Positions 8,892 through 17,756 of a stretch of DNA of 64,000 nt are shown here, piece by piece; within the stretch, counting starts at the first letter, position 1, and every line of letters begins with the position of its first letter. Source of the stretch: Zhongshania antarctica (lineage in GTDB: Bacteria > Pseudomonadota > Gammaproteobacteria > Pseudomonadales > Spongiibacteraceae); contig NZ_JACHHW010000003.1 of assembly GCF_014202945.1 (NCBI RefSeq), positions 310,001 to 374,000 on the forward strand, written 5' to 3'. A model generated the notes under the pieces. That model was not told the origin of the DNA. It was given only the letters and a program-made list of their open reading frames with translations, and made no database searches. Made by a program: the position numbers and the translations under genes.

Positions 8892-11306
8892 ATGCTTAGA
8901 CGGAAAAGCTCGCGGGTAGTGGGTTTGGGGTTTGGTTTGAGTTCGGTCATAGTTTTGGCCTCGCCAAATTTAGCCTTGGCAGAAGATGTTACCGAATACC
9001 AAGAGCTGAAGGTCGAACGCCGCATCTTGGAGGAGGTGGTGGTTAGCGCTCAAAAAGTCGATCAGTCGTCGCAAGATGTGCCTATTTCCTTAACCACCGT
9101 CAGTGGCGACTTTATGCGAGAGATTGGCGCGACGGGCTTGCAAGATATTGCGCCGTATATCCCCAATGTGCGTTTTTCATCTGACACCGATCCGGCGCTT
9201 GCCCAGATTAATATTCGTGGCTTTGGTTCTAATCCCCTTAACTCTGCCTTTGATAGTTCGGTGGGTTTTGTTCAGGACGATATATTTTTTAATCGGCCGT
9301 CGTATTACAACGAGGCGATGTTTGATATTGCTCGAGTTGAAGTGCTTCGTGGCCCGCAGGGAACATTGTTTGGCAAAAACACTATTGCTGGCGTTTTTAA
9401 CGTAACAACCAAGGGGCCGAGCGAGGAGTTCTCGGGTGATGTTCGTTTTAAACGCACAGACCCGACAGAGGAAAGTGTCGAGCTAGGAGTAGGGGGGCCA
9501 ATCACCGATTGGCTGGGAATACGTATTGCTGCCTCAGATGTCAGTCGCGATGGTCAGTTAGAAAACCAATTCTTAAATCGCCAAGACGACAAACATGATC
9601 AAAACGGCCAGCGAATAAAGCTTTTGTTCACGCCGATTGAACAGTTGTCGATTGAGCTAATGGGCGTGCGCTCTGAAACCACGGCGAATTACTGGGGATT
9701 ACAGCTTGCCAAGTTAGATGATGGCACGCGGTCTTTTCTCGAAAACTACGATGCCAATATCGAAGACGATCCTTATAATTTCACGAGTTCTTATAACCAG
9801 CCCGGATTTATTGGGAAAACTTCCGATACCCTTGGTTTAAAAACTGAATGGAATATTGGCCCTGTTGGGTCTCTCTCTAATTTAAGCATGGCCGTCGTCA
9901 TAGGGGATACCGAGCTGACCATCGATAGCATGGTCGATCTCGATGCCTCGCCAGCCGACCTCGCTATTTTAAACGTGGTGTCAGACTATGAGCAGCAATC
10001 TTTAGAGTGGCGCTTTACCGGCATGGCAGATAGTTTATTTGGCATCGGCACTGGCGTTGAATTTGTGGTAGGTGCCTATGTGTTTGACTCCCGCTTTCGC
10101 CAGAATGTAGAGATCGCGGTGGGTGAGGATTTTGGCGCCTATCTCACTACTGAAGATGCCTTTCAATTGATTGCCGGCAGCGCGCCGCCGGGCAGCGGTG
10201 TTTTAGGTGGTTTGAATTTAGCGGGTATCGGTTTAATTAGTGATCTTACTGCGGCGGCCATAGGCGACGACTACGTGCGTTTAGACTATCTACTGAATGT
10301 TGATGCCCAGGCGATTTTTGCGCAAATGAGCTGGTCGCTAAGTGAAAAATTTGTGGTAACGCCGGGAATACGTTTTAACCGAGAGAATAAAGTGGCGGAT
10401 GCCAGCGGCGCCGGTGTGTGCCAAACCGCGGCGCTGGGTACGCCTTGTCTTATGGAATCAGCGCTAAGCGCCGAAGATTACGAGGAGCGGGGTTTAAAAC
10501 GCAGCGAAGATGATGTGTCCCCCAAACTATCTCTACAGTATTACCTTAATACCGACAGCAATGTTTTCTTAACCTATGCACGCGGATTTAAAAGCGGTGG
10601 CTTTAATGCCTCGTCGTTTGGTGGGGAAGACCTGGCATTCGAACCAGAGGAAGCGGCCACCCTTGAGGCGGGTTTCAAGGGCGAGTTTTTTGACAATACG
10701 CTGCGTTTGAATGCGGCTGTATATCAAACCCAGTTCGACAATTTGCAGGTGCTCGCCTTTAATGGCGCATTTTTTGATGTGACCAACGCAGCGTCGGCCA
10801 TTTCCCGTGGGCTTGAAATGGACTTTGTCTGGCTGACACCGTTTGAGCCGCTCAGTGTGATGGGTTCTTTAGGTCTACTTGACGCGCGATACGACAGCTA
10901 CCCTAATGCACCAGCGCCGGTTTCTGCTGGTGTAAACAGCAACCAGGATCTCAGTGGTAAACGTATTGCCTTTGCGCCAGAGCAAAGCGCCAGTATTACG
11001 CCAACGCTAATTTTTCCGGTATTTGGTTTGGCCGTGCAGACCAGCGTCGATTTGCTATACCAGGGTGATCAATATACCGACGGTGATCTTGACCCCAACA
11101 GTTACCTGCCGGGGTTCACTCAGGTGTCGGCGCGGATTAGCCTTGGTGCGCCGGATCAAAGTTGGGCGCTAAGCTTGGGGGTGAGTAACTTAACGGATGA
11201 GCGGGTGTTAAATCAGGTTTTGGATACCGTGTTTTTTCCCGGTACTTACAATGCGCGGCAGAAGTCTGGGCGTAAGGTCTTTGGGGCTTTGTCACTGGCT
11301 TGGTAG
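8892..11306 (+). CDS. TonB-dependent outer-membrane receptor
   Basis: A TonB-dependent receptor of 804 aa for energised uptake across the outer membrane. It shows a signal peptide ending near LALAED, a TonB-box-like EEVVVSAQK segment, the plug signatures VPISLTTV and VEVLRGPQGTLFGKNTIAG, and a 22-strand-type barrel ending in an aromatic residue (SLAW). The ATG at 8892 has AGG 8 bp before it; a GTG at 8883 is possible. Two copies of the MarR palindrome lie upstream. Control with catabolic genes suggests that it imports the organic substrate rather than iron, but this is inference. Confidence 0.9.
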   Translation: MLRRKSSRVVGLGFGLSSVIVLASPNLALAEDVTEYQELKVERRILEEVVVSAQKVDQSSQDVPISLTTVSGDFMREIGATGLQDIAPYIPNVRFSSDTDPALAQINIRGFGSNPLNSAFDSSVGFVQDDIFFNRPSYYNEAMFDIARVEVLRGPQGTLFGKNTIAGVFNVTTKGPSEEFSGDVRFKRTDPTEESVELGVGGPITDWLGIRIAASDVSRDGQLENQFLNRQDDKHDQNGQRIKLLFTPIEQLSIELMGVRSETTANYWGLQLAKLDDGTRSFLENYDANIEDDPYNFTSSYNQPGFIGKTSDTLGLKTEWNIGPVGSLSNLSMAVVIGDTELTIDSMVDLDASPADLAILNVVSDYEQQSLEWRFTGMADSLFGIGTGVEFVVGAYVFDSRFRQNVEIAVGEDFGAYLTTEDAFQLIAGSAPPGSGVLGGLNLAGIGLISDLTAAAIGDDYVRLDYLLNVDAQAIFAQMSWSLSEKFVVTPGIRFNRENKVADASGAGVCQTAALGTPCLMESALSAEDYEERGLKRSEDDVSPKLSLQYYLNTDSNVFLTYARGFKSGGFNASSFGGEDLAFEPEEAATLEAGFKGEFFDNTLRLNAAVYQTQFDNLQVLAFNGAFFDVTNAASAISRGLEMDFVWLTPFEPLSVMGSLGLLDARYDSYPNAPAPVSAGVNSNQDLSGKRIAFAPEQSASITPTLIFPVFGLAVQTSVDLLYQGDQYTDGDLDPNSYLPGFTQVSARISLGAPDQSWALSLGVSNLTDERVLNQVLDTVFFPGTYNARQKSGRKVFGALSLAW

Positions 11307-11318
11307 GCAGGAGGAAGG

Positions 11319-11348
11319 CGCTCACCGCAATGCTATTTGCGGTGAGCG
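11319..11348. terminator. Hairpin between convergent genes
   Basis: A perfect 12-bp stem (CGCTCACCGCAA with TTGCGGTGAGCG, 6-nt loop) sits between the convergent receptor and hydrolase genes. There is no clear T-run, so termination efficiency is uncertain. Confidence 0.6.
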
Positions 11349-11366
11349 TTCAGGAGTGTGGGCTGC

Positions 11367-12536
11367 TTACACTAGACCCTTGCGTTTAAGCCAGTCGGCA
11401 CAGAGGTTTATCGCTTCATCGAGCTGTTCCGCTTGACCAAAGTAATAGTGGGTTGCGCCTTTTATTTCGTGAATCTCTTTATCTTGATGGCCAATAGCAT
11501 TAAATAAACGCCAAGTATGACTTGGGGTGCAGGCGTCATCTGCGCTATTGCCAATGACAAGGGCTGGTACGGTGATCGTTTCAGCGCACTTTAGGCCGTC
11601 GGCATTGGTGTCGTCGTAGCTCCACTGAGACAGCCAGCTTCGCAGCGTGCAGAAGCGGGCGAGGCCCACAGGGCCGTTGTTCACAACCTCGGGGTCGCCT
11701 AAATAGCACCACCGCGGTTTACGGTCGTTGGCGTCAATGGCGGGGTCTAGCCAGCGCGGGTCGGCCATGGTGCCGTGTACCACAAAGGCAAATTCGTCAT
11801 TGGGGCGGCCGCCGGTTTTTAGCTCGGCAAGCTTGTTTTTGACCCATTGGGTGATTTTACGGTTGCGGGCAATTTGCGCTGCGCGGTAACGTGTTAAAAA
11901 ATCTTCGCTATACGGTGCTTGGTTGGGATTGCTTGGATTATATAAATCTAGTTCTGGGTCGCGCAGGTTTGGGTTTTGTTCGTCGAGTATTGACGCGTCA
12001 ATCCACTCAGTGAGGGTGTGGCTGCGGCTAATGTGCGCGGCCAATAGCATAATACCGTCAGCGGGGATTAAGTCTTGCACTGTTAAGTCGACCACGTCAC
12101 CCGCGGGGGTGTGGGTAATGGTCGGCTTTTCTGCTTGGCTTTGGTAAAACATCGACAGCGAACCACCGCCGCTCCAGCCCGCTAGAATGACTTTTTCGAA
12201 GCCAAATTTTTCTTTGGCGTGACGTATGCAATTGCCAAGATCAATGGCGACTTTTTCCATGATCAGGGCGGTGTCGTTGCCGGGGTAGCGGCTCTGGCAA
12301 TAAATTACTGGGTAACCGGCCTTGGCCAGCGTCGTAATCATTGGCAGGTATTCGCCGCCGCCAACCGGGTGCATAAACACAATGACATTATTGGTTTTTG
12401 GCTCTGCTGGGCGCAGTAAATGCGATTTTAGCGCACCGAAATCCATTGGCCCGCCGTAGGTTTCTTTAAACGGGCTTTTGTCTTGGTAAAAGATAAGGTA
12501 CGGAATGCGCTCGTAAGCTTTATTTTTATTGGTCAT
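11367..12536 (-). CDS. Alpha/beta hydrolase
   Basis: An alpha/beta-hydrolase-fold protein of about 389 aa. The nucleophile elbow GWSGGG, an oxyanion region MHPVGGGEY, an acidic residue in the NSADDACTP loop and the catalytic His in GATHYYFG are all visible. It could be an esterase, lactonase or C-C hydrolase. Start choice is uncertain: an ATG at 12536 or a GTG at 12548, neither with a strong ribosome site. It is divergent from the MarR gene, and a degenerate copy of the MarR palindrome lies about 60 bp upstream. In this setting it may release or ring-open the imported substrate. Confidence 0.8.
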   Translation of the reverse strand: MTNKNKAYERIPYLIFYQDKSPFKETYGGPMDFGALKSHLLRPAEPKTNNVIVFMHPVGGGEYLPMITTLAKAGYPVIYCQSRYPGNDTALIMEKVAIDLGNCIRHAKEKFGFEKVILAGWSGGGSLSMFYQSQAEKPTITHTPAGDVVDLTVQDLIPADGIMLLAAHISRSHTLTEWIDASILDEQNPNLRDPELDLYNPSNPNQAPYSEDFLTRYRAAQIARNRKITQWVKNKLAELKTGGRPNDEFAFVVHGTMADPRWLDPAIDANDRKPRWCYLGDPEVVNNGPVGLARFCTLRSWLSQWSYDDTNADGLKCAETITVPALVIGNSADDACTPSHTWRLFNAIGHQDKEIHEIKGATHYYFGQAEQLDEAINLCADWLKRKGLV

Positions 12537-12598
12537 GGCAATACTCACTATTTTACGATAATGAAAACTAGGACTAGTAGAGCAATTCGCTTATAATA

Positions 12599-12615
12599 TG
12601 TCAATTATCTTTACT
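12599..12615. promoter_or_regulatory. Degenerate palindromic operator, site 3
   Basis: TGTCAATTATCTTTACT keeps a perfect left half (TGTCAA) and spacer, but the right half has two mismatches from TTGACA. It lies between the hydrolase and the MarR gene and could serve either. Confidence 0.5.
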
Positions 12616-12780
12616 ATTTTATGGGCTGTTAGGCAGGTGATTTCTGCTAATTGCACCTACAATACACTCTGTTGGCCGGCGGTTGTTACTAGGGTTTAAA
12701 CGATCACTTGCCGCGCGGTGTTCGGTTTATGAAATGACATTACACCCTCGGTGATACTGAGTATTTACATGGGCGATTGA

Positions 12781-13233
12781 ATGAAAAAAATAGCAGAACA
12801 CCAAGATTTCCTGATCGGTACCTTAGCGTATGCCTTGTTTTGGATGGACGAGAGTTTGCAAGCAAGCTTGGAAGCCGCCGGTTGGGAGCGCATGAACCGA
12901 ACCAAGTCGATGATTATGATTAGTGTCACGGTAGGTATTAATCGTCCAGCGCATTTAGCGCGGAATCTTGGCGTGAGTCGCCAGGCGATTCATCAGTTAT
13001 TGCAGGGTATGCGCGACGATGGCTTATTGGAGCTTGTGCCTGATCCAGCTGATCGCCGCGCTAAGATTGTTCAATTTAGTGCCAGCGCCGATAAGATTCG
13101 TGAGGATGCGGAAAAAGCGATTATCGGAATTGAAACGGAACTGGCCAGTCGAATTGGCAGGCCGCAATTAAAACAGCTTAAGCAAACCTTACATAAAGGT
13201 TGGGGGCCGGTTGTTGTGGTTCCGCCAGCGTAA
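12781..13233 (+). CDS. MarR-family transcriptional regulator
   Basis: A 150-aa winged-helix regulator. The helix-turn-helix reads PAHLARNLGVSRQAIHQLLQGM, interrupted here only by residue numbering near 60-80, and the wing carries the family DPADRRAKIV segment. N- and C-terminal helices would form the dimer interface. It is flanked by genes whose promoters carry the TGTCAA-n5-TTGACA palindrome, so it is the best candidate to bind it and to release it when a pathway acyl-CoA or acid is bound. The ribosome site is weak. Confidence 0.88.
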   Translation: MKKIAEHQDFLIGTLAYALFWMDESLQASLEAAGWERMNRTKSMIMISVTVGINRPAHLARNLGVSRQAIHQLLQGMRDDGLLELVPDPADRRAKIVQFSASADKIREDAEKAIIGIETELASRIGRPQLKQLKQTLHKGWGPVVVVPPA

Positions 13234-13243
13234 AGCGCTGGCG
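13223..13243. terminator. Hairpin at the MarR/glyoxalase convergence
   Basis: An 8-bp perfect stem (CGCCAGCG with CGCTGGCG) places the MarR stop codon in its loop. There is no T-run; it may be a weak bidirectional terminator in an 17-bp intergenic gap. Confidence 0.45.
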
Positions 13244-13250
13244 TAGTAAA

Positions 13251-13814
13251 TTAACGCGCGCGTTTGTCTAGCGTATCCGCGCCAAAGGTTTTCTCTTTTA
13301 TCTCTCTTGTCTTTTTCGTCCATGTGGCCAGTGAGCTGCGCGCCGTGTCGTTTTGATGTTCCATTAGCTTTGGATCGCTGGCGCGGCAAGTAATTTCTAC
13401 TTGAATGCCATTGGGGTCATACATATACATTGAGTGAACAAAACCGTGGTCGATGGGGCCGAGGCAGGTCTTGCCCGCGTCATTGATGTGCTTATGCCAC
13501 GCCAATAAATCTTCCATGGTGTCTGTTTCTAGGGCGATGTGCATATCGAAGCTGTCTTTGCGTTTGAAGTCCTCTGCCTTGGATATGCCTGGTTCATCAA
13601 AGAAGGCGAGATAGTTGCCGTCGCCCATTTCGAAAAATATATGCAAAAAATTGCGATTGCGGCCAAGCCCTTCGCCAAAGTCGATGTCTTCTTCAAAGGC
13701 GGCGGCGAGTTTTAATCCGAGAATATCTTCGTAAAACCAACGAGTTTGCTCAGCATCGCGACAACGGTAGGCGGCGTGATGAATATTTTGCAATGCTTTC
13801 AGTGACGGTTTCAT
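13251..13814 (-). CDS. VOC/glyoxalase-fold metalloenzyme
   Basis: A vicinal-oxygen-chelate fold protein of 187 aa. It has a start block IHHAAYRCRDAEQT, a middle DMHIALE strand and a terminal DPNGIQVEITC strand that supply typical His/His/Glu metal ligands. About 45 charged residues extend beyond the fold. Such proteins act as dioxygenases, isomerases or glyoxalases. It is divergent from the LvaC-like dehydrogenase across a shared palindromic operator, so it belongs to the same regulon. The substrate is unknown. Confidence 0.82.
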   Translation of the reverse strand: MKPSLKALQNIHHAAYRCRDAEQTRWFYEDILGLKLAAAFEEDIDFGEGLGRNRNFLHIFFEMGDGNYLAFFDEPGISKAEDFKRKDSFDMHIALETDTMEDLLAWHKHINDAGKTCLGPIDHGFVHSMYMYDPNGIQVEITCRASDPKLMEHQNDTARSSLATWTKKTREIKEKTFGADTLDKRAR

Positions 13815-13896
13815 GATGGTTGGGCTACCTTATTTTATTGTCTTTATGATCACAGCAGTGGGATGCTGGGATAGCGATACTTTGCATCATATATAA

Positions 13897-13913
13897 AGTC
13901 AATTAACTTGACA
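13897..13913. promoter_or_regulatory. Palindromic operator, site 4
   Basis: AGTCAATTAACTTGACA matches TGTCAA-n5-TTGACA with one mismatch at the outermost base. It sits between the divergent glyoxalase-fold gene and the dehydrogenase/kinase operon and can control both. Confidence 0.7.
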
Positions 13914-13975
13914 ATAAAAAGCGATCTTGTTTGTATTGCCCATAGTGATAAAAATAATAATTAAAGGAGAGTGTT

Positions 13976-15187
13976 GTGAGTGCAGGTAGAGATTGGTTTG
14001 AAGTGCGGCAACGCCTTAAAGCGTTTCTGGAAGAGCGTATTTATCCCGCTGAGGCGGTGCTGCAAGGTGAAGATAAATCCGCCGCTGAGCGTCAACTGAC
14101 GCGTTTGATCGACGAAGCCAAAGCTGAGGGCTTGTGGGCGCTGGGCCATCCTGTTGAAATCGGCGGGCATGGCATGCCATTCCTTGAGTATGTTTATATT
14201 AACGAGGTAATTGGCCGCTCTGAATACGCCCAGCGCGTGTTTGGTACCTACTCGCTGCAAGATTCAATTATGTTGAATAAGTACGCGTCAGTGCAGCAGC
14301 GTGAACAGTATTTAAAGCCGCTCGTGGCGGGTGATGTATTGCCGAGCTTTGCGATGACAGAGCCTGCACTGTCTAGTTCAGATCCCACTCAGCTGCAGAC
14401 CAGTGCGGTACTCGAGGGTAACCACTGGCGAATTAACGGCCATAAATGGTTTACCACGGGCGCCGATATCGCAACCTATACTACGATTATGTGTCGCACA
14501 GAATTTGATGCCCCCGACCACAGCGCGTTTAGTATGATTTTGGTGCCAACGGATACCGAGGGCTACGATATTCTGCGGGACACGCCATTACTTGGCATAA
14601 ATAGCGGGCATTTTGAAGTTAAATACAATGATATTCGGGTGCCCGAAAGCAATATTCTAGGTGGCCGCGGCGAGGGTTTTTTAATTGCCCAGCGGCGATT
14701 GGGGCCGGGGCGTATTTTTCACTGCATGCGTTGGCTGGGTCAAGCCCAGCGCGCCTTTGATTTAATGTGTGATCGTTTGCATGCGCGCAGCGCGTTTGGC
14801 TCGTCGCTGGCGGATAAGCAGCTGCTGCAACAACATGTGTTTGACAGTCTCGCTGAAATTCAAGCTTGCCGCCAGCTCACCCTGCATGCCGCGCGCTGCA
14901 TCGACAGCGGCGACACTGCGCGGGTGGAAATTGGCGCGATTAAAGTGGTGGGTGCACGCATGCTTCACAATGTGGTTGATCGCGCCATTCAGGTTTATGG
15001 TGCGGAGGGACTTACCGACGATACCCCATTAAGCCGCATGTATCGCCATGCGCGTGAAGCGCGAATTTACGACGGCCCAGACGAAGTTCACATTCAATCT
15101 GTGGCGCGCCAGGTTTTAAAACGCTATCGCAATGACGGTCCCGGTTGGGATTTCGGCGAGCGCGATGCCGAGTGGGCGGGTAAGTAA
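13976..15187 (+). CDS. ACAD10/11-like (LvaC-like) acyl-CoA dehydrogenase
   Basis: A 403-aa acyl-CoA dehydrogenase-fold protein of the ACAD10/11 type. It has SFAMTEPALSSSDPTQLQ, INGHKWFTTGAD and the ending ARIYDGPDEVHIQSVARQ. In the Pseudomonas putida levulinate pathway, LvaC acts on 4-phospho-acyl-CoAs made by a linked kinase. The start is GTG at 13976, supported by AAAGGAGA five to six bases upstream. It overlaps the kinase gene by one base (TAATG), so the two are translationally coupled. A palindromic operator lies upstream. Confidence 0.85.
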   Translation: MSAGRDWFEVRQRLKAFLEERIYPAEAVLQGEDKSAAERQLTRLIDEAKAEGLWALGHPVEIGGHGMPFLEYVYINEVIGRSEYAQRVFGTYSLQDSIMLNKYASVQQREQYLKPLVAGDVLPSFAMTEPALSSSDPTQLQTSAVLEGNHWRINGHKWFTTGADIATYTTIMCRTEFDAPDHSAFSMILVPTDTEGYDILRDTPLLGINSGHFEVKYNDIRVPESNILGGRGEGFLIAQRRLGPGRIFHCMRWLGQAQRAFDLMCDRLHARSAFGSSLADKQLLQQHVFDSLAEIQACRQLTLHAARCIDSGDTARVEIGAIKVVGARMLHNVVDRAIQVYGAEGLTDDTPLSRMYRHAREARIYDGPDEVHIQSVARQVLKRYRNDGPGWDFGERDAEWAGK

Positions 15188-16221
15188 TGAGTGCATCAGC
15201 AGACTCGCTATTCGCAATAAATAGTGCAGAAACGCTTATTGCCCCGCTGCAAACCCTAATGACCAAAACCTACGGCGAGCAGGTAGTCGTGCATAGCTTG
15301 CGGCGAATAACGGCTGGCGCAGCGGCGCAGACCTGGGCACTTGAGGCGTCATCTGAGCGCGGTAATACCGAGTTAATACTACGGCGCGGCCAAGATGCTA
15401 ATCAATTTGGCGGTGCGCTAAGTAAAACCGCAGAGGCCGCGGTAATTCGCGCGGCGGTTGCGGCGGGCGTGCCCGCGCCAGCGGTGGTGGTAGAACTGGC
15501 AAAAGCGGATGGGCTCGGGGAAGGCTTTATTATGCAGCGTATTCACGGCGAAACGCTGCCCACTAAAATACTTAGAGACCCGCGTTATGCAGATGCCAGA
15601 GCGCGAATGGCAGCGCAGTGCGGCGAGATTTTGGCCACCATCCATGCGGTGCCAGTAGAATCTGTTGCAGGCCTGCGCCGGGAATCTGCCACTGAGCAAA
15701 TCAAATTCTATCGCCACACCTATAAATCCTATCAGCAAGTCTTGCCCGTGTTTGACTACGCCTTTCGCTGGCTAGCTGAGCACTGCCCGCAAACCGTGGG
15801 CGAGCGACTGGTGCACGGCGATTTTCGCAATGGCAATTTAATGATTGGCGAAGAGGGTGTGCGCGCCGTGTTGGATTGGGAACTGGCCCACATCGGCGAT
15901 CCTATGGAGGATCTTGCGTGGCTGTGCGTGAACTCTTGGCGCTTTGGCAATATCGATAAACCAGTAGGCGGCTTTGGTGAGCGGAAGGACTTGTACGCGG
16001 CCTATGCTGATGCGAGTGGTCGTCAAGTTGATGAGTCTGCTGTTAAATTCTGGGAGGTATTTGGCGTGTTGAAATGGGGAGTAATTTGCCTGTATCAATG
16101 CGAAATTCACCTTAGTGGGCGCGAGCGCTCTCTGGAGCGCGCGGCAATTGGGCGACGTGTTTCTGAGTGTGAATTAGACATCTTAGATCTTTTACAAAGT
16201 GAGGGTTCATCATGCCGTTAA
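15187..16221 (+). CDS. Aminoglycoside-phosphotransferase-fold (LvaA-like) kinase
   Basis: A 344-aa kinase-fold protein of the ACAD10/11 APH family. It has the catalytic loop HGDFRNGN (about residues 210-217), the metal-binding Asp in VLDWE (about 230) and the following GDPMEDLAW block. In P. putida, LvaA phosphorylates 4-hydroxyacyl-CoA, and in animals the same domain is fused to the dehydrogenase. Here it is separate but overlaps the dehydrogenase gene by 1 bp and the small gene downstream by 10 bp. It is therefore a 4-hydroxyacyl-CoA kinase candidate and not an antibiotic-resistance enzyme. Confidence 0.85.
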   Translation: MSASADSLFAINSAETLIAPLQTLMTKTYGEQVVVHSLRRITAGAAAQTWALEASSERGNTELILRRGQDANQFGGALSKTAEAAVIRAAVAAGVPAPAVVVELAKADGLGEGFIMQRIHGETLPTKILRDPRYADARARMAAQCGEILATIHAVPVESVAGLRRESATEQIKFYRHTYKSYQQVLPVFDYAFRWLAEHCPQTVGERLVHGDFRNGNLMIGEEGVRAVLDWELAHIGDPMEDLAWLCVNSWRFGNIDKPVGGFGERKDLYAAYADASGRQVDESAVKFWEVFGVLKWGVICLYQCEIHLSGRERSLERAAIGRRVSECELDILDLLQSEGSSCR

Positions 16222-16601
16222 GCAGTCCCGACGTGGCGGAAATGTGCCAAACCCTAGGTGAGTTTCTTACCGATGAAATTAAACCGCAGATCGCCAGCAG
16301 TGAACTGCAATACAAATTAAAAATTGCGCTCAATATGCTCAGTATTATTGCCAGAGAATCCCAGCAAGGGGCGGCTTTGGCGACGCTTGAGCAGTGTTCA
16401 TTGTCGGCCTACCTTGGGGTTGGAGCAGCCGAGGGCGGCAGTGCCGAAAGTTTAAATACCCGACTGAGCGAGCATATCGCGAATGCTGATATTGCCGCCG
16501 AGTCGGCGGGCTTGCTGGATATGTTGGAAGGTATCACGCTTGGCAAAATGGCAATTGATAACCCGCGTTATTCAAATTATGTAAAGCGGGTAAAAAACTA
16601 A
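16212..16601 (+). CDS. DUF6285 (LvaB-like) kinase partner
   Basis: A small helical protein of 129 aa resembling DUF6285/LvaB. It has a conserved-looking LGEFLTDEIKP start followed by KIALNMLSIIARES. In P. putida, LvaB has no recognised enzymatic fold, but LvaA needs it to phosphorylate the hydroxyacyl-CoA. The gene overlaps the kinase end by 10 bp (ATGCCGTTAA), which argues for coupled synthesis and a stable complex. Family assignment rests on size, position and the helical pattern. Confidence 0.75.
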   Translation: MPLSSPDVAEMCQTLGEFLTDEIKPQIASSELQYKLKIALNMLSIIARESQQGAALATLEQCSLSAYLGVGAAEGGSAESLNTRLSEHIANADIAAESAGLLDMLEGITLGKMAIDNPRYSNYVKRVKN

Positions 16602-16638
16602 GACCTAATTGGTTTGGTGCTTAGGGCAATAGCCGGTT

Positions 16639-17661
16639 TTATGAAGTAACTTCAGTTACTTCATCGCTGTGTTTGTCGCGATATTGCTTAGGTGTCATTC
16701 CCGTCCACTTTTTAAATGAGCGAATAAATGCACTCGGTTCCGAAAATCCCAGTACATAGGAAATGGTCTTAACTTCTTTGTTGTCGTGTAATAAATAGCC
16801 AATTGCGGTGTCGCGAATCAGTTCATTTTTAATCAAACGGTAGTCGCAACCCTCTTGCCGGAGTCGGCGGCGCAGGGTTTGTGGGGCAAGGCCCAAAGTG
16901 TCAGCCAGTTCCTCGTAGCTGGGCAATAGGGGGAGTGACTTCTTGATAATGAGCCGTATCTGTTCGGTGTAGCTGCTCGCGCGGGTGTTGCTGCGCAAAA
17001 ACTCATAGGGCACTTTTGCTAGGTATTCTTCAAGCTCTTGGTTGGAACGTAGCACGGGCAGTTTCAGCAGTTTCTCATCAAAAATTATTTCGCAGTGGGC
17101 TTGCTCAAAACGCGTATCGCTAAAGAAAAGATAGTGGTACTCGCCGCTATGTGCGGGGGTTTGGTAGTTTAAGTTCACGCGTGTTAGCGGGATTGGGCTA
17201 CCGGTTAGCCAGCATAAAAATCGGTGATTCACCATTAGCAGTTGCTCATATACCCAGTTGTTAAGCACCACGCCGTACTCGGCTTCTATCCGATAGTGAA
17301 CGCTGTCGCCTCGGCGCAACAGGGTGAGTCTAAAGCCGTAGTCGAATAAATTATAAAAGCTGACATTGCGCTCCAGCGCTTCCTGTACATTGCTTGCGGT
17401 TTGCATATAGCGCGCAAGAATGTTGAAGGTGCCGTACTTTTGCGGGCGCAGATAATGCCCCATGGCCTCGTCGCCGGTGGCCTCAGTTATCCATTTGTTG
17501 AGCTGCGAAAGCTGGGTAGGGCTCACCCGTGCTTGGGTGCTGTTGATGGCTTTGGGGTCCACACCGGCACGGCGCAGCAGGTTTTCGCAATAACTGCTCG
17601 AGAGGCCGCAGCCCGTTAGCATATTACGGATGAAGGCGATGGAGATGGTCCGGTTTTCCAT
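16639..17661 (-). CDS. AraC-family regulator (OruR/ArgR-like N-domain)
   Basis: A 340-aa regulator with an arabinose-binding-like N-terminal domain of the OruR/FAD-metabolism type and a C-terminal AraC DNA-binding domain. The two HTH units include LADTLGLAPQTLRRRLRQEG and KTISYVLGFSEPSAFIRSF, and it ends WTGMTPKQYRD. It is divergent from the dehydrogenase cluster starting at 17982, with three TGTC half-sites in the gap, so it probably activates that cluster when an acid or CoA ester is present. Confidence 0.9.
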   Translation of the reverse strand: MENRTISIAFIRNMLTGCGLSSSYCENLLRRAGVDPKAINSTQARVSPTQLSQLNKWITEATGDEAMGHYLRPQKYGTFNILARYMQTASNVQEALERNVSFYNLFDYGFRLTLLRRGDSVHYRIEAEYGVVLNNWVYEQLLMVNHRFLCWLTGSPIPLTRVNLNYQTPAHSGEYHYLFFSDTRFEQAHCEIIFDEKLLKLPVLRSNQELEEYLAKVPYEFLRSNTRASSYTEQIRLIIKKSLPLLPSYEELADTLGLAPQTLRRRLRQEGCDYRLIKNELIRDTAIGYLLHDNKEVKTISYVLGFSEPSAFIRSFKKWTGMTPKQYRDKHSDEVTEVTS

Positions 17662-17756
17662 GGGTTTTCGCTATTTAGTTTGGCTTGGGCGGTATACACG
17701 TGCAATTTTGAGGCTGACAGGCGGTTCGCCGAGATTAGATTCAGTTTGTAACATAA

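Noticed and set aside
15187-16221. Aminoglycoside resistance kinase
   Set aside because: The fold is shared, but operon overlap with an ACAD10/11-like gene and a DUF6285 gene points to hydroxyacyl-CoA phosphorylation.
16641-16664. Inverted repeat with 11-bp arms (ATGAAGTAACT and AGTTACTTCAT) at the end of the AraC gene
   Set aside because: It covers the last codons (EVTEVTS) and the stop codon. The symmetry could come from the repeated codons, and no T-run follows, so I did not list it as a terminator.
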